Positions 14,740-26,302 of a DNA stretch of 64,000 bases are shown here, piece after piece; the first letter of the stretch is position 1, and each line of letters begins with the position of its first letter. The translations under genes and the position numbers were made by a program. The DNA comes from Azotobacter beijerinckii (GTDB taxonomy: Bacteria > Pseudomonadota > Gammaproteobacteria > Pseudomonadales > Pseudomonadaceae), in contig NZ_FOFJ01000018.1 in NCBI RefSeq assembly GCF_900110885.1, positions 20,921 through 84,920 of the forward strand, given 5' to 3'. Below the pieces are notes generated by a model that saw only the letters and a program-made list of their open reading frames with translations, did no database searches and was not told the origin of the DNA.

Positions 14740-15951
14740 ATGGGAATCCGAGCGTTTCTCGACAAGATCGAGCACAATTTCGAGAAGGGCGGCAGGTTCG
14801 AGAAGTGGTACGCCCTCTACGAGGCGGTCGACACCTTTCTCTACCGTCCGGCCAGCGTGACCAAGACCACCGCCCATGTGCGCGACGGCATCGATCTCAA
14901 GCGGATGATGATCCTGGTCTGGCTCTGCACCTTTCCGGCGATGTTCTTCGGTATGTGGAATACCGGCTACCAGGCCAACCTGATTTTTGCCAAGAGCCCC
15001 GAGCTGCTGGCGGCCCAGGACGGCTGGCGCTTCGCCCTGACCGGCGCCCTGGCCGGGTTCGACCCGAACCGCCTGTGGGACTGCTTCGTCCAGGGGGCAG
15101 CCTACTTCCTGCCGATCTATGCGGTGACCTTCATCGTCGGCGGTTTCTGGGAAGTGCTGTTCGCCTCGGTGCGCAAGCATGAGATCAACGAGGGCTTCTT
15201 CGTCACCTCCGTGCTGTTCGCCCTCATCCTGCCGCCGAGCATTCCGCTCTGGCAGGTGGCGCTGGGCATCAGCTTCGGCGTGGTGATCGGCAAGGAAGTG
15301 TTCGGCGGTACCGGCAAGAACTTCCTCAACCCGGCGCTGGTCGGCCGGGCCTTCCTGTTCTTCGCCTACCCGGCGCAGATGTCCGGCGATGCGGTGTGGA
15401 CCGCAGTCGACGGTTATGCCGGTGCTACCGCCCTGAGTCTGGCGGCTGCCGGCGGCATCGATAGCGTGGTGGCCACCGGTGCCGGTTGGATGGATGCCTT
15501 CCTGGGCACCGTGCACGGTTCCATCGGCGAAACCAGCACCCTGGCGATCTTCATCGGCGGAGCCGTGCTGCTGGCGACCAAGATCGCCGCCTGGCGCATC
15601 GTCGCCGGTGTGATGGCCGGCATGATTGCCCTGAGCACGTTGTTCAACCTGATCGGTTCCGACACCAATCCGATGTTCGCCATGCCCTGGTACTGGCACC
15701 TGGTGGTCGGCGGCTTCGCCTTCGGCATGCTGTTCATGGCCACCGACCCGGTCTCGGCGTCCATGACCAATACCGGCAAGTGGGTGTTCGGCATCCTCAT
15801 CGGGGTGATGGTCGTAATGATCCGGGTGGTCAACCCGGCCTTCCCCGAAGGCATGATGCTGGCGATCCTGTTCGGCAACCTGTGTGCGCCGCTGATCGAC
15901 CATTTCGTTGTTCAGGCCAACATCAAGCGGAGGCTGGCACGCAATGTCTAA
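14740..15951 (+). CDS. nqrB: Na+-NQR subunit B
   Basis: Integral membrane subunit that carries covalently bound FMN and riboflavin and forms part of the Na+ path. 403 residues with about ten membrane helices. The flavinylation site is Thr230 in [10 protein letters not shown], the counterpart of Thr236 in Vibrio cholerae. The ATG at 14740 follows GGAGGG; a TTG three bases upstream is also open. Flavin attachment would need the ApbE encoded downstream. Confidence 0.97.
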   Translation: MGIRAFLDKIEHNFEKGGRFEKWYALYEAVDTFLYRPASVTKTTAHVRDGIDLKRMMILVWLCTFPAMFFGMWNTGYQANLIFAKSPELLAAQDGWRFALTGALAGFDPNRLWDCFVQGAAYFLPIYAVTFIVGGFWEVLFASVRKHEINEGFFVTSVLFALILPPSIPLWQVALGISFGVVIGKEVFGGTGKNFLNPALVGRAFLFFAYPAQMSGDAVWTAVDGYAGATALSLAAAGGIDSVVATGAGWMDAFLGTVHGSIGETSTLAIFIGGAVLLATKIAAWRIVAGVMAGMIALSTLFNLIGSDTNPMFAMPWYWHLVVGGFAFGMLFMATDPVSASMTNTGKWVFGILIGVMVVMIRVVNPAFPEGMMLAILFGNLCAPLIDHFVVQANIKRRLARNV

Positions 15952-16732
15952 TCAGAAAGAATCCACCGTCCGCACGCTGGCGGTGGCCCTGGTGGTCTGC
16001 CTAGTGTGCTCGGTGTTCGTCGCCGGCGCCGCCGTGGCGCTGAAGTCGACCCAGATCGAGAACAAGGAGCTGGACAAGCAGCGCAGCATCCTGGCCATCG
16101 CCGGGCTGGGCGATGCGGACCTGTCCGGCAAGCAGGTCAAGGCGCTGTACAAGGAACGCATCGTCGCCAAGGTGGTGGACCTGGAGTCCGGCACCTTCAG
16201 CGATGCGCAGGACGTAAATACCTTCGATCCGCTCAAGGCGGCCAAGGACCCCAAACTGTCCGACGCCCTGCCGGGCGAGCAGGACATCGCCTCGATCAAG
16301 CGGCGCGAGCGTTTCACCACCGTTTATCTGGTGGAAAAGGATGGCCAGCTCGACACCCTGATCCTGCCGGTGCGCGGCTACGGCCTGTGGTCGACCCTGT
16401 ACGGCTTCATGGCGCTCAAGGGCGACCTGAATACCGTGGTCGGCATGGGCTTCTACCAGCACGCCGAGACCCCCGGTCTGGGCGGCGAAGTGGACAATCC
16501 GAAATGGAAAGCCCTGTGGCCGGGCAAGACCCTGTTCGACGAGGACGGCAAGCTGGCCGTGGATATCGTCAAGGGCAACGTCGATTCGCAAAGTCCGAAA
16601 GCAACCCATCAGGTCGATGGCCTGGCTGGCGCGACCCTGACCAGCAACGGCGTCGAGAACCTGCTGCGCTTCTGGCTCGGCCAGAAGGGCTTCGGTCCGT
16701 TTATCGCTAACCTGCGCAATGGGGGGGCCTGA
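15944..16732 (+). CDS. nqrC: Na+-NQR subunit C
   Basis: Membrane-anchored subunit with a second covalent FMN. The 262-residue protein has one N-terminal helix ([22 protein letters not shown]) and a periplasmic domain ending in the SGATLTS-type site [17 protein letters not shown], with Thr231 as the FMN acceptor. Its ATG overlaps the end of nqrB by 8 bases, with CGGAGG upstream. Confidence 0.97.
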   Translation: MSNQKESTVRTLAVALVVCLVCSVFVAGAAVALKSTQIENKELDKQRSILAIAGLGDADLSGKQVKALYKERIVAKVVDLESGTFSDAQDVNTFDPLKAAKDPKLSDALPGEQDIASIKRRERFTTVYLVEKDGQLDTLILPVRGYGLWSTLYGFMALKGDLNTVVGMGFYQHAETPGLGGEVDNPKWKALWPGKTLFDEDGKLAVDIVKGNVDSQSPKATHQVDGLAGATLTSNGVENLLRFWLGQKGFGPFIANLRNGGA

Positions 16733-16734
16733 GC

Positions 16735-17403
16735 ATGGCGCAACCGACCATCAAGGAAGTCCTGTTAAATCCGGTCTTCAACAACAACCCCATCGGCCTG
16801 CAGATCCTCGGCATCTGTTCGGCGCTGGCGGTCACCTCGAACCTGAAGACCGCGCTGGTGATGGCCATCGGGCTGACCCTGGTGACGGCCTGTTCGAGCA
16901 TGTTCATCTCGATGATCCGCAGCCAGATCCCCAGCTCGATCCGCATGATCGTGCAGATGGTGATCATCGCCTCGCTGGTGATCGTGGTCGACCAGTTGCT
17001 CAAGGCCTTCGCCTACGGGCTGTCCAAGCAGCTCTCGGTGTTCGTCGGCCTGATCATCACCAACTGCATCGTGATGGGGCGTGCCGAGGCTTTCGCCATG
17101 CAGAACCCGCCGGCCCTGTCGTTCTACGACGGTATCGGCAATGGCCTGGGCTACAGCGTCATGCTGATCGTGCTGGGCGTTTTTCGTGAGCTGTTCGGCG
17201 CCGGCAAGCTGTTCGGCTTCACCATCATTCCGGTGGTCAACGACGGCGGCTGGTATCAGCCCAACGGGCTGCTGCTGCTGCCGCCCTCGGCCTTCTTCCT
17301 CATCGGCCTGATCGTCTGGGGGCTGCGCACCTGGCGGAAGGATCAGGCCGAGCAGCCGGCCTATCGCTTGGCCCCGCAGGTCTCGAACAAGGAGGCTTAC
17401 TAA
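16735..17403 (+). CDS. nqrD: Na+-NQR subunit D
   Basis: A 222-residue polytopic membrane protein (six helices by eye) of the NqrD/RnfE family, homologous to NqrE. Conserved stretches are [23 protein letters not shown] and [17 protein letters not shown], the latter holding the conserved membrane cysteine. It starts 2 bases after nqrC. Confidence 0.97.
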   Translation: MAQPTIKEVLLNPVFNNNPIGLQILGICSALAVTSNLKTALVMAIGLTLVTACSSMFISMIRSQIPSSIRMIVQMVIIASLVIVVDQLLKAFAYGLSKQLSVFVGLIITNCIVMGRAEAFAMQNPPALSFYDGIGNGLGYSVMLIVLGVFRELFGAGKLFGFTIIPVVNDGGWYQPNGLLLLPPSAFFLIGLIVWGLRTWRKDQAEQPAYRLAPQVSNKEAY

Positions 17404-18012
17404 ATGGAGCACTACATCAGTCTGTTCGTGAAGTCCGTGTTCATCGAGAACATGGCTTTGGCGTTCTTCCTCGGCATGTGCACCTTCATTGCCATTTCCA
17501 AGAAGGTGGAGACCGCCATCGGTCTCGGCATCGCGGTCGTGGTGGTCCAGGCCATCACCGTGCCGGCCAACAACCTGCTCTATGCCTATCTGCTCAAGGA
17601 GGGGGCGCTGGCCTGGGCCGGCCTGCCCGATATCGATCTCAGCTTCCTCGGCTTTCTGAGCTACATCGGGGTGATCGCTGCCATCGTGCAGATCCTTGAG
17701 ATGCTCCTGGACAAGTACGTACCCTCGCTCTACAACGCGCTGGGCGTGTACTTGCCGCTGATCACGGTGAACTGCGCCATCATGGCCGGCTCGCTGTTCA
17801 TGGTCGAGCGCGACTACAACTTCCCGGAAAGCGTGGTCTACGGCGTCGGCTCGGGTTTCTCCTGGGCGCTGGCCATCGCCTTGCTCGCCGGTATCCGCGA
17901 GAAGCTGAAGTACAGCGATGTGCCCGAAGGGCTGCAGGGACTGGGGATCACCTTCATCACCATTGGCCTGATGTCCCTGGGCTTCATGTCTTTCTCCGGC
18001 GTACAGCTGTAA
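17404..18012 (+). CDS. nqrE: Na+-NQR subunit E
   Basis: A 202-residue polytopic membrane protein of the NqrE/RnfA family. [19 protein letters not shown] and [20 protein letters not shown] hold the paired membrane cysteines which, with those of NqrD, coordinate an iron centre in the known structure. It follows the nqrD stop directly. Confidence 0.97.
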   Translation: MEHYISLFVKSVFIENMALAFFLGMCTFIAISKKVETAIGLGIAVVVVQAITVPANNLLYAYLLKEGALAWAGLPDIDLSFLGFLSYIGVIAAIVQILEMLLDKYVPSLYNALGVYLPLITVNCAIMAGSLFMVERDYNFPESVVYGVGSGFSWALAIALLAGIREKLKYSDVPEGLQGLGITFITIGLMSLGFMSFSGVQL

Positions 18013-18027
18013 GGACGGGATGAGCAG

Positions 18028-19251
18028 ATGAGTTACGAAATATTCCTCGCCATCGGCATGTTCACCGCCATCGTGCTGGCGCTGGTGGTGATCATCCTCG
18101 CCGCCCGCGCCAAGCTGGTGTCCAGCGGCGACGTGAGCATCGAGATCAACGGCGAGCGCACCATTACCGTACCGGCCGGCGGCAAGCTGCTGCAGACCCT
18201 GGCGGCCAACAACATCTTCCTGTCCTCCGCCTGCGGCGGCGGCGGCACCTGCGCGCAGTGCAAGTGCGTCGTCGAGTCGGGCGGCGGCGAGATGCTGCCC
18301 ACCGAGGAGTCGCACTTCACCCGTCGCCAGGCCAAGGAAGGCTGGCGCCTGTCCTGCCAGACCCCGGTCAAGCAGAACATGCAGATCGAGGTGCCGGAAG
18401 AAGTCTTCGGCGTGAAGAAGTGGGAGTGCACCGTCGAGTCCAATCCCAACGTCGCCACCTTCATCAAGGAGCTGACCCTGCGCTTGCCGGAAGGCGAGAG
18501 CGTGGACTTCCGCGCCGGCGGCTACGTCCAGCTGGAGTGCCCGCCGCACGTGGTCAACTACAAGGACTTCGACATCCAGGAGGAGTACCGCGGCGACTGG
18601 GACAAGTTCAACATGTGGCGCTTCGTCTCCAAGGTGGACGAGACGACGGTCCGCGCCTATTCCATGGCGAACTACCCGGAAGAGAGGGGCCTCGTCAAGT
18701 TCAACATCCGCATCGCTTCGCCGCCGCCGAACCGCGACGACATCCCGCCGGGCAAGATGTCTTCGTACGTGTTCAACCTCAAGCCGGGCGACAAGATCAC
18801 CGTGTACGGCCCCTTCGGCGAGTTCTTCGCCCGGGACACCGACAACGAGATGGTATTCATCGGCGGTGGTGCCGGCATGGCGCCGATGCGTTCGCATATC
18901 TTCGACCAGCTCAAGCGCCTGAAATCCACGCGCAAGATGAGCTTCTGGTACGGCGCGCGCTCGATGCGCGAGGCCTTCTACGTCGAGGAGTACGACCAGC
19001 TGCAGGCGGAGAACCCGAACTTCCAGTGGCACCTGGCGCTGTCCGACCCGCAGCCCGAGGACAACTGGAGCGGGTTGACCGGCTTCATCCACAACGTGCT
19101 CTACGAGAACTACCTGAAGGACCATCCGGCGCCCGAGGACTGCGAGTTCTACATGTGCGGCCCGCCGATGATGAACGCGGCGGTGATCAAGATGCTGCTC
19201 GAGTTGGGCGTCGAGCGGGAGAACATCCTGCTCGACGACTTCGGCGGTTAG
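18028..19251 (+). CDS. nqrF: Na+-NQR subunit F (NADH dehydrogenase subunit)
   Basis: Entry point for electrons from NADH. The 407-residue protein has an N-terminal membrane helix, a plant-type 2Fe-2S domain with Cys69, Cys75, Cys78 and Cys110, then an FAD domain ([11 protein letters not shown]) and an NAD-binding domain ([23 protein letters not shown]). Complete and of normal length. Confidence 0.98.
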   Translation: MSYEIFLAIGMFTAIVLALVVIILAARAKLVSSGDVSIEINGERTITVPAGGKLLQTLAANNIFLSSACGGGGTCAQCKCVVESGGGEMLPTEESHFTRRQAKEGWRLSCQTPVKQNMQIEVPEEVFGVKKWECTVESNPNVATFIKELTLRLPEGESVDFRAGGYVQLECPPHVVNYKDFDIQEEYRGDWDKFNMWRFVSKVDETTVRAYSMANYPEERGLVKFNIRIASPPPNRDDIPPGKMSSYVFNLKPGDKITVYGPFGEFFARDTDNEMVFIGGGAGMAPMRSHIFDQLKRLKSTRKMSFWYGARSMREAFYVEEYDQLQAENPNFQWHLALSDPQPEDNWSGLTGFIHNVLYENYLKDHPAPEDCEFYMCGPPMMNAAVIKMLLELGVERENILLDDFGG

Positions 19252-19252
19252 C

Positions 19253-20278
19253 GTGGTCTCCGCACTGCTGAAGTCCGCCATCGTGGTCGCCCTGGCGGCC
19301 GCGATGGCGGGCTGCGGGGGCTCCGAGCAGGTGGAAAGCTTCGGCGGACCGACCATGGGCAGCACCTACTCGGTGAAGTTCGTGCAGCACCGGGGCACGC
19401 CCGCTCAGGACGCGCTGCAGCGGGAAACCGAGGCGATCCTGGCGGATCTCGACCGGCAGCTTTCCACTTACCGTGCCGACTCGGATATCGAGCGCTTCAA
19501 TGCCTTGCCGGCCGGTAGCTGTGCGCCGATGCCCGCCACCGTGCGCGAGCTGGTGGCGGCTGGCGAACAGCTTTCCGTGGAAAGCGAGGGGGCGCTGGAC
19601 CTGACCGTCGGCCCCCTGCTCGATCTCTGGGGCTTCGGCCCGCACGGCCATGGCGAGCGGGTACCGGATGCCGGGGCGATCGCCGAAGCCCGTCAGCGCG
19701 TGGGATACCGGCATCTGCGTATCGACGGCGAACAGCTGTGCAAGGACGCTCCGGTACAGGTGGATTTCAACAGCATTGCGGCCGGCTACGCGGTCGATCG
19801 GGTCGCCGCCCGCCTCGAGGCGCTGGGGGTCGACAGCTACCTGGTGGAAATCACCGGCGAACTCAAGGCCAAGGGGCACAAGCCCGACGGCACGTCCTGG
19901 CGGATCGCCATCGAGGCGCCCCACGACAACGAGCGGGTCGCGCAGAAAATCATCGCCCTCGACGGCTACGCGGTTTCCACCTCGGGCGACTACCGCAACT
20001 TCTTCGAGCAGGGCGGCAGGCGTTACTCCCATACGGTGGACCCCCAGACCGGCGCACCGATCACCCATCGGTTGGCCGCGGCGACGGTCGTCGACCCTTC
20101 CGCCCTCCGGGCGGATGGTCTGTCCACCATACTGATGGTGCTCGGCGACGAGCGCGGCCTGGCCTTCGCGGAGCGGCAGGGGATTGCCGCCTTCCTGGTG
20201 ATTCACGAGGGACAGGGATTCGTCACCAAGAGCACCACGGCCTTCGACCGGTTGTTCGGTGCAGGAGACAAGCAATGA
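19253..20278 (+). CDS. apbE: FAD:protein FMN transferase ApbE (lipoprotein)
   Basis: Transfers FMN from FAD to threonines of NqrB and NqrC in the periplasm. 341 residues with a lipoprotein signal (LAAAMAGC, lipobox cysteine near residue 21). Family motifs: TMGSTYSVKF, VDFNSIAAGYAVDRVA and RYSHTVDPQTGAPI. The GTG start lies 1 base after the nqrF stop. Its place in the operon makes NqrB and NqrC the obvious substrates. Confidence 0.95.
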   Translation: MVSALLKSAIVVALAAAMAGCGGSEQVESFGGPTMGSTYSVKFVQHRGTPAQDALQRETEAILADLDRQLSTYRADSDIERFNALPAGSCAPMPATVRELVAAGEQLSVESEGALDLTVGPLLDLWGFGPHGHGERVPDAGAIAEARQRVGYRHLRIDGEQLCKDAPVQVDFNSIAAGYAVDRVAARLEALGVDSYLVEITGELKAKGHKPDGTSWRIAIEAPHDNERVAQKIIALDGYAVSTSGDYRNFFEQGGRRYSHTVDPQTGAPITHRLAAATVVDPSALRADGLSTILMVLGDERGLAFAERQGIAAFLVIHEGQGFVTKSTTAFDRLFGAGDKQ

Positions 20279-20508
20279 CCTGGCTACTGGTTTTTCTCGT
20301 CATGTTGCTGGTGGTGCTGGGTATGTCCATCGGCGTGATCATGGGGCGCAAGCCTATCGCCGGCTCCTGCGGCGGCATCGCCAACCTGGGGATCGAGAAG
20401 GATGACTGCCCCATCTGCGGCGGCGATCAGGACAAGTGCGAGGAAGCGAATGCCGGAGGTGACAAGGCGGCCAGGCCCGCTCTGGGTTACGACGCCAACA
20501 AGGATTAG
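20275..20508 (+). CDS. nqrM: Na+-NQR maturation protein NqrM
   Basis: A 77-residue protein with one N-terminal membrane helix (WLLVFLVMLLVVLGMSIGVI) and four cysteines in SCGGIANLG and CPICGGDQDKCEE. NqrM proteins are thought to supply iron for the NqrD/NqrE centre. The ATG overlaps the apbE stop (ATGA). Last gene of the nqr operon. Confidence 0.94.
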   Translation: MTWLLVFLVMLLVVLGMSIGVIMGRKPIAGSCGGIANLGIEKDDCPICGGDQDKCEEANAGGDKAARPALGYDANKD

Positions 20509-20637
20509 CCGATCCGTGGCAAGGAGGGAATACCCAAAAGGCCTATAGCGGCAGTACTGGTGTTGGAGTATCCAGTCAGGCTCGAACGAATTCGTCAACC
20601 GCGCCGGGGGCGCCCCGCTGCGTTTTCAGGAGTAAGT

Positions 20638-22032
20638 ATGGCTGTATATAACTACGATGTGGTGGTAATCGGCACCGGCCCCGCTGGCGAAGGGGCGGCG
20701 ATGAATGCGGTGAAAGCCGGGCGCAAGGTGGCGGTGGTGGATGAGCGCCCCCAGGTCGGCGGCAACTGCACCCACCTCGGAACCATTCCCTCCAAAGCGC
20801 TGCGCCACTCGGTGCGGCAGATCATGCAGTACAACAACAACCCGCTGTTCCGCCAGATCGGCGAGCCGCGCTGGTTCTCCTTCGCCGACGTCCTGAAGAG
20901 TGCCGAGCAGGTCATCAGCAAACAGGTTTCCTCGCGCACCGGCTACTACGCGCGCAACCGCATCGATACCTTCTTCGGTACCGCGAGCTTCTGCGACGAG
21001 CACACCATCGAGGTCGTCCACCTCAACGGCATGACGGAGAAACTGGTGGCCAAGCAGTTCGTCATCGCCACCGGTTCGCGCCCCTACCGTCCGGCCGACG
21101 TCGACTTCACCCACCCGCGCATCTACGACAGCGACACCATCCTCAGCCTCGGCCACACCCCGCGCCGGCTGATCATCTACGGGGCAGGGGTCATCGGCTG
21201 CGAGTACGCCTCGATCTTCAGTGGCCTGGGCGTGCTGGTCGACCTCATCGACAACCGCGACCAACTGCTCAGCTTCCTCGACGACGAAATCTCCGACTCG
21301 CTCAGCTACCACCTGCGCAACAACAACGTGCTGATCCGCCACAACGAGGAGTACGAGCGCGTCGAGGGGCTGGACAACGGGGTGATCCTGCACCTCAAGT
21401 CCGGCAAGAAGATCAAGGCCGACGCCTTCCTGTGGAGCAACGGCCGTACCGGCAACACCGACAAGCTGGGTCTGGAGAACATCGGTCTCAAGGCCAACAG
21501 CCGCGGGCAGATCCAGGTCGACGAGCACTACCGTACGGACATCGGCAACATCTACGCGGCCGGCGACGTGATCGGCTGGCCGAGCCTGGCCAGCGCCGCC
21601 TACGACCAAGGCCGTTCGGCGGCGGGCAGCATCACGGAAAACGACAGCTGGCGCTTCGTCGACGACGTGCCGACCGGCATCTACACCATTCCGGAGATCA
21701 GTTCGGTCGGCAAGACCGAGCGCGAGCTGACCCAGGCGAAGGTGCCCTACGAGGTCGGCAAGGCCTTCTTCAAGGGCATGGCCCGGGCGCAGATCGCCGT
21801 CGAGAAGGCGGGCATGCTGAAGATCCTCTTCCACCGCGAGACCCTGGAAATCCTCGGCGTGCACTGCTTCGGCTATCAGGCCTCGGAGATCGTCCACATC
21901 GGCCAGGCGATCATGAACCAGAAGGGCGAGGCGAACACCCTCAAGTACTTCATCAACACCACCTTCAACTACCCGACCATGGCCGAGGCCTATCGGGTGG
22001 CGGCGTACGACGGCCTCAACCGGCTTTTTTGA
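20638..22032 (+). CDS. sthA: soluble pyridine nucleotide transhydrogenase
   Basis: A flavoprotein that moves hydride between NADPH and NAD+. The 464-residue protein is of the disulfide reductase fold: FAD motif [15 protein letters not shown], and [17 protein letters not shown] where only one redox cysteine remains, as is normal for SthA. The second Rossmann motif is [15 protein letters not shown]. The ATG at 20638 follows AGGAG; a longer frame from 20560 lacks a ribosome site. Confidence 0.97.
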   Translation: MAVYNYDVVVIGTGPAGEGAAMNAVKAGRKVAVVDERPQVGGNCTHLGTIPSKALRHSVRQIMQYNNNPLFRQIGEPRWFSFADVLKSAEQVISKQVSSRTGYYARNRIDTFFGTASFCDEHTIEVVHLNGMTEKLVAKQFVIATGSRPYRPADVDFTHPRIYDSDTILSLGHTPRRLIIYGAGVIGCEYASIFSGLGVLVDLIDNRDQLLSFLDDEISDSLSYHLRNNNVLIRHNEEYERVEGLDNGVILHLKSGKKIKADAFLWSNGRTGNTDKLGLENIGLKANSRGQIQVDEHYRTDIGNIYAAGDVIGWPSLASAAYDQGRSAAGSITENDSWRFVDDVPTGIYTIPEISSVGKTERELTQAKVPYEVGKAFFKGMARAQIAVEKAGMLKILFHRETLEILGVHCFGYQASEIVHIGQAIMNQKGEANTLKYFINTTFNYPTMAEAYRVAAYDGLNRLF

Positions 22033-22074
22033 GAGGCTCCGACCGGTGGCCTGAGCCGGTCGGAGGGGGCGAGT

Positions 22075-22797
22075 TCAACCTTTCCCAAGGGTGGCAATGG
22101 CCAAACCGGGAAAGTCTGTAATCAGGCTGTCCACTCCGAAATCGGCGAGCCGGCGCATCAGCGCCGGTTCGTTCACCGTCCATACCGATACCTGCAGACC
22201 CATCTGCCGTGCTCTCTCCAGGCGTTCCGGGGTGCACAGCGTCCAGTTCAGGGCGAGCAGCTCGCAGCCGTGGTTGCGAGCGATCTTCAGCGGATCGAGC
22301 CAGGCATATTCGGCGACCAGGCCGCGCGACAGGCGAGGCGTCAGCCGCCGCAGGGCGCGCAGGACTTCCCGCGAACTCGAGGTCACGGTGACCCGCTCGA
22401 ACAGGCCGTAGCGCTCCACCAGTTCCTGGATGGCCGTCACGGTGCGTGCCGCACGGACCCGCGAGGCGCTCTTCACTTCCAGCTGCCAGTGTTCGAAGTC
22501 GCACTTCTCGAAGAGTTCGGCGAGGCGCGGGATGGGGCAGGGCTGTATCCAGCCCGGGCCGCCCAGGCGGGCGTCGATGCTCGCCAGTTCGTCGGCATCC
22601 TGTTCGCTGACCTTGCCACGGCGGCCGGTGGTGCGCTTCAGGGTCGGGTCGTGGATGACCATCAGTTCGCCGTCGCGAGACAGGTGCAGATCGAGTTCGC
22701 AGCGTCGCACGCCATGCTCGAGGCAGCGCTGGAAGCCGACCAGGGTGTTTTCCGGGGCTTCGCCCTTGGCGCCGCGATGGCCGTAGATGAGGGTCAC
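22075..22797 (-). CDS. glycerophosphodiester phosphodiesterase
   Basis: A 240-residue GDPD-family enzyme that hydrolyses glycerophosphodiesters to glycerol-3-phosphate and an alcohol. Motifs: YGHRGAKGEAPENT with the catalytic histidine, ELDLHLSRDGELMVIHDPTLKRTT with the second histidine and metal ligands, and VWTVNEPALMRRLADFGVDSLITDFP. No signal peptide, so cytoplasmic. The GTG at 22797 was chosen because GGAAGGA lies 6 bases upstream and the motif begins right after. It converges on sthA and diverges from lolC. Confidence 0.93.
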   Translation of the reverse strand: MTLIYGHRGAKGEAPENTLVGFQRCLEHGVRRCELDLHLSRDGELMVIHDPTLKRTTGRRGKVSEQDADELASIDARLGGPGWIQPCPIPRLAELFEKCDFEHWQLEVKSASRVRAARTVTAIQELVERYGLFERVTVTSSSREVLRALRRLTPRLSRGLVAEYAWLDPLKIARNHGCELLALNWTLCTPERLERARQMGLQVSVWTVNEPALMRRLADFGVDSLITDFPGLAIATLGKG

Positions 22798-23075
22798 GAT
22801 TGTTCCTTCCGGAGCGATTTCGCTCTGCGTGGTTGAAGGGGGGCGAACGCCTGTCGGGAGCACGCCCGCAGGTCGTGCGCGAGGCCCCGCCGGCCTCGGC
22901 TCCTGGGGTAATTTCCGGTGCCATCCGTCGCCGCGATACGGTAGTATGCGCGGCGATTTCCTGTCGACATGGCGTCTCCCATGGCCAACTGCCGGCCCTG
23001 AGTGTAACAGCTAGGATCGGCTCTCCGCCCCGCCAGGGGGCGCTTCTCTTCCGCCGGCGATAACGACTCTCCGCT

Positions 23076-24326
23076 ATGTTCAGACCGCTGTCCGTCTTCA
23101 TCGGCATGCGTTACACGGGTGCCAAGCGTCGCAACCATTTCGTCTCCTTCATTTCGTTGACCTCGATGACCGGACTGGCACTCGGCGTGCTGGTGATGAT
23201 CCTGGTGCTGTCGGTGATGAACGGCTTCGATCACGAGATGCGCACCCGGGTGCTCGGCATGGTTCCCCACGCGACCGTCGAAAGTCCGGTGCCGATCGAC
23301 GACTGGCGCAGTCTGGCGGCGCGGGCGCAGGTCCATCCCCAGGTCGTCGCGGTGGCGCCCTTCACCCAGATGCAGGGGCTTCTGACCCACAACGGTCAGG
23401 TGCAGAAGGTGCTGATCAACGCCATCGACCCCCTGCTCGAACCGCAGGTGTCGATCATCGGCGACTTCTTTCGCCAGGGTAGCCTGGCCGCGCTGCGGCC
23501 GGGCGAGTTCGACATCCTCATCGGCGACAGGGCGGCTGCCAAGCTGGGGGTCGGCATCGGCGACCGAGTCACCTTCGTCGCCCCCGAGGTGACGGTCACC
23601 CCGGCCGGGATGTTCCCGCGGATGAAGCGCTTCACCGTGCAGGGGATCTTCCATGTCGGTGCCGGCGAGCTGGATGGCTCCGTGGCCATGACCCATCTCG
23701 ACGACCTGGCGCGCCTGCATCGCTGGAAGCCCGGTCAGGTCCAGGGGCTGCGGCTCAAGCTCGTCGACCTGTTCCAGGCGCCGCGCACCGCTTGGAGTAT
23801 CGCCGCGCACCTGGGCGGCGAGGATTTTTACGCCCGCGACTGGACGCGCAGCCATGGCAACCTGTATCAGGCGATCCGCATGGAAAAGACCATGATCGGC
23901 CTGCTGCTGCTGCTGATCGTCGCGGTGGCGGCGTTCAACATCATTTCCACGCTGGTCATGGTGGTCACCGACAAGAAGGGTGACATCGCGATTCTGCGTA
24001 CCCTGGGCGCCACGCCGGGACAGATCATGGCGACCTTCATGGTCCAGGGGACGGTGATCGGCGTGATCGGCACCCTGATCGGCGGTGCCCTGGGCATTCT
24101 CGCCGCGCTCAATATCGGCAGCTGGATCGCGGCCCTCGAACAACTGCTGGGCCACAAGTTCCTCAGCGCGGACGTCTATTTCATCGACTACCTGCCTTCG
24201 CAGCTGATGGGCGAGGACGTGGCGCTGGTCTGCGGCGCAGCCCTGCTGCTGAGTTTCCTCGCCACCCTGTATCCGGCTTGGCGCGCCGCGCGCACCCAGC
24301 CTGCGGAGGCCTTGCGTTATGAGTGA
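23076..24326 (+). CDS. lolC: lipoprotein-releasing system permease LolC
   Basis: Inner-membrane subunit of the LolCDE ABC transporter that detaches outer-membrane lipoproteins and hands them to LolA. 416 residues: an N-terminal helix after [20 protein letters not shown], a periplasmic domain of about 220 residues, then three helices ending in the [19 protein letters not shown] tail. First of lolC-lolD-lolE with overlapping ends. A stretch near 23886 is almost identical in DNA to lolE. LolC and LolE are told apart here by order only. Confidence 0.94.
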   Translation: MFRPLSVFIGMRYTGAKRRNHFVSFISLTSMTGLALGVLVMILVLSVMNGFDHEMRTRVLGMVPHATVESPVPIDDWRSLAARAQVHPQVVAVAPFTQMQGLLTHNGQVQKVLINAIDPLLEPQVSIIGDFFRQGSLAALRPGEFDILIGDRAAAKLGVGIGDRVTFVAPEVTVTPAGMFPRMKRFTVQGIFHVGAGELDGSVAMTHLDDLARLHRWKPGQVQGLRLKLVDLFQAPRTAWSIAAHLGGEDFYARDWTRSHGNLYQAIRMEKTMIGLLLLLIVAVAAFNIISTLVMVVTDKKGDIAILRTLGATPGQIMATFMVQGTVIGVIGTLIGGALGILAALNIGSWIAALEQLLGHKFLSADVYFIDYLPSQLMGEDVALVCGAALLLSFLATLYPAWRAARTQPAEALRYE

Positions 24327-25017
24327 CCCTGCCATGAAAGATCGAGCCGTTCTCAGTTGCCGCAACCTGGGCAAGCGCTATGAGGAGGGTCCGCAGTCGG
24401 TGGTGGTGCTTTCCGGCCTGGGGCTGGAGTTGCATCCGGGCGAGCGGGTGGCCATCGTCGGCAGCTCGGGCTCCGGCAAGAGCACCCTGCTCAACCTGCT
24501 CGGCGGCCTGGACACGCCCAGCGAGGGCAGCGTCTGGCTGGCCGGCGAGGAGCTTTCGGCGCTCAACGAGAAGGAGCGGGGCTTGCTGCGCAACCGTGCG
24601 CTGGGCTTCGTCTACCAGTTCCATCATCTGCTGCCGGAGTTCACCGCCCTGGAGAACGTCTGCATGCCGCTCCTGATCGCCCGCGTGGCGATCCCCGAGG
24701 CGCGTCAGCGAGCCGCCACGCTGCTCGAGCGGGTCGGTCTGGGGCATCGCCTCAACCACAAGCCGGCGGAGCTTTCCGGCGGCGAGCGCCAGCGCGTGGC
24801 GATCGCCCGCGCCCTGGCCAATCGGCCGGGCCTGGTGCTGCTCGACGAGCCGACCGGCAACCTCGATCAGCACACCGCCCAGGGCATCCAGGAGCTGATG
24901 CTGGAGCTCAGTACCTCTCTGCGCACGGCCTTTCTGGTGGTGACCCACGATCTTCAGCTGGCCCGGCAGATGGACCGGGTGTTGCGTCTCGAAGACGGTC
25001 GACTGGTCGCGGAGTGA
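24319..25017 (+). CDS. lolD: lipoprotein-releasing ABC ATPase LolD
   Basis: A 232-residue ATPase driving LolCE. Walker [10 protein letters not shown], signature LSGGERQR, Walker [13 protein letters not shown] and the H-loop histidine in VVTHDLQ. The ATG at 24319 overlaps the end of lolC and has GGAGG 9 bases upstream; a second ATG at 24334 would give a length nearer the P. aeruginosa protein. Confidence 0.97.
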   Translation: MSDPAMKDRAVLSCRNLGKRYEEGPQSVVVLSGLGLELHPGERVAIVGSSGSGKSTLLNLLGGLDTPSEGSVWLAGEELSALNEKERGLLRNRALGFVYQFHHLLPEFTALENVCMPLLIARVAIPEARQRAATLLERVGLGHRLNHKPAELSGGERQRVAIARALANRPGLVLLDEPTGNLDQHTAQGIQELMLELSTSLRTAFLVVTHDLQLARQMDRVLRLEDGRLVAE

Positions 25018-25019
25018 GC

Positions 25020-26264
25020 ATGTTTCGTCCCCTGGCGGTTTTCATCGGTGCCCGCTACACCCGGGCCAAGCGGCGCAACCACTACATCTCCTTCATTTCG
25101 CTGACCTCGATGATCGGCCTCGCCCTCGGCGTGCTGGCGATGATCGTGGTGCTTTCGGTGATGAACGGTTTCCAGAAGGAGATGAGTTTGCGAATCCTCG
25201 GCATGGTGCCGCATGCCGCCATCGCGGGTGTGCAGCCGCTGGACGACTGGCGCGCCCTGGCCAGGACGGTGCAGGAGCACCCGGAGGTGCGGGCTGCGGC
25301 GCCGCTCACCGAACTGGAGGGGATGCTCTCCTACAAAGGGGCGATGCAGCCGATCCAGATCCAGGGCGTCGACCCGCAGGAGGAGCCGAAGGTCTCCATC
25401 GTCGCCGCCCATCTGCAGGAGGGGCGTCTGGCCGACCTGGCGCCCGGCGAGTTCGGCGTGGTCATCGGCGAGATCACCGCGCGGCGCTTCGGCCTGCAGG
25501 TCGGCGACAAGCTGACCTTGATCATCCCCGAGCTGAACGACAGCTCGGGCAGCATCACCCCCCGCATGCAGCGTCTCAACGTGGTCGGGGTGTTCAAGAT
25601 CGGCGCCGAGCTGGACGGCTCGCTGGCGCTGATCCACGCCGCCGACGCGGCGCAGCTGATGCGCTGGCAGCCCGGACAGGTGCAGAGCGTACGCCTGGCG
25701 CTGAAGGATCTGTACCAAGCGCCGCAGGTGGCGGCGGGGATCGTTGGGGAGCTTGGTGCGGGCTATCGCGCCGTCGACTGGACCCAGACCCAAGGCAGCC
25801 TGTTCAGCGCCATGAAGATGGAGAAGACCATGATCGGCCTGCTGTTGCTGCTGATCGTCGCGGTGGCGGCGTTCAACATCGTCGCCACGCTGATCATGGT
25901 GGTTGCCGACAAGGGAGCAGATATCGCCATCTTGCGCACATTGGGCGCCACGCCGGGACAGATCATGGCGATCTTCATGGTCCAGGGCACGGTGATCGGG
26001 GCGCTCGGCACCTTGGCCGGGGCCGTGCTGGGGGTGATCGCGGCGTTGAACGTCAGCGCGCTGATCGCCTGGCTGGAGTCGGTCAGCGGCCGGCAGATCC
26101 TCAGTTCGGACATCTATTTCGTCAGTTACCTGCCGTCCGACCTGCAGGCGCTGGATGTGGCGCTGGTCTGCACGGCGGCCTTCGTGCTGAGCTTTCTCGC
26201 CACCCTCTATCCGTCCTGGCGGGCCGCCCGCACCCAGCCGGCCGAGGCCCTGCGCTACGAGTGA
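25020..26264 (+). CDS. lolE: lipoprotein-releasing system permease LolE
   Basis: Partner permease of LolC, 414 residues with the same plan: N-terminal helix, periplasmic domain, three C-terminal helices and the same [19 protein letters not shown] tail. The ATG at 25020 with GGAG 5 bases upstream gives the MFRPLAVFIGARYT start shared with LolC; a GTG at 25014 is possible. The two permeases are clearly paralogous. Confidence 0.94.
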   Translation: MFRPLAVFIGARYTRAKRRNHYISFISLTSMIGLALGVLAMIVVLSVMNGFQKEMSLRILGMVPHAAIAGVQPLDDWRALARTVQEHPEVRAAAPLTELEGMLSYKGAMQPIQIQGVDPQEEPKVSIVAAHLQEGRLADLAPGEFGVVIGEITARRFGLQVGDKLTLIIPELNDSSGSITPRMQRLNVVGVFKIGAELDGSLALIHAADAAQLMRWQPGQVQSVRLALKDLYQAPQVAAGIVGELGAGYRAVDWTQTQGSLFSAMKMEKTMIGLLLLLIVAVAAFNIVATLIMVVADKGADIAILRTLGATPGQIMAIFMVQGTVIGALGTLAGAVLGVIAALNVSALIAWLESVSGRQILSSDIYFVSYLPSDLQALDVALVCTAAFVLSFLATLYPSWRAARTQPAEALRYE

Positions 26265-26302
26265 GCGGACCGTGCCGCGCAGGCTTGCGCCGCGCGGCTG
26301 TT

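Noticed and set aside
16765..19365. An 866-codon minus-strand frame opposite nqrD-nqrF
   Set aside because: Antisense shadow of well-supported nqr genes; no motif or ribosome site.
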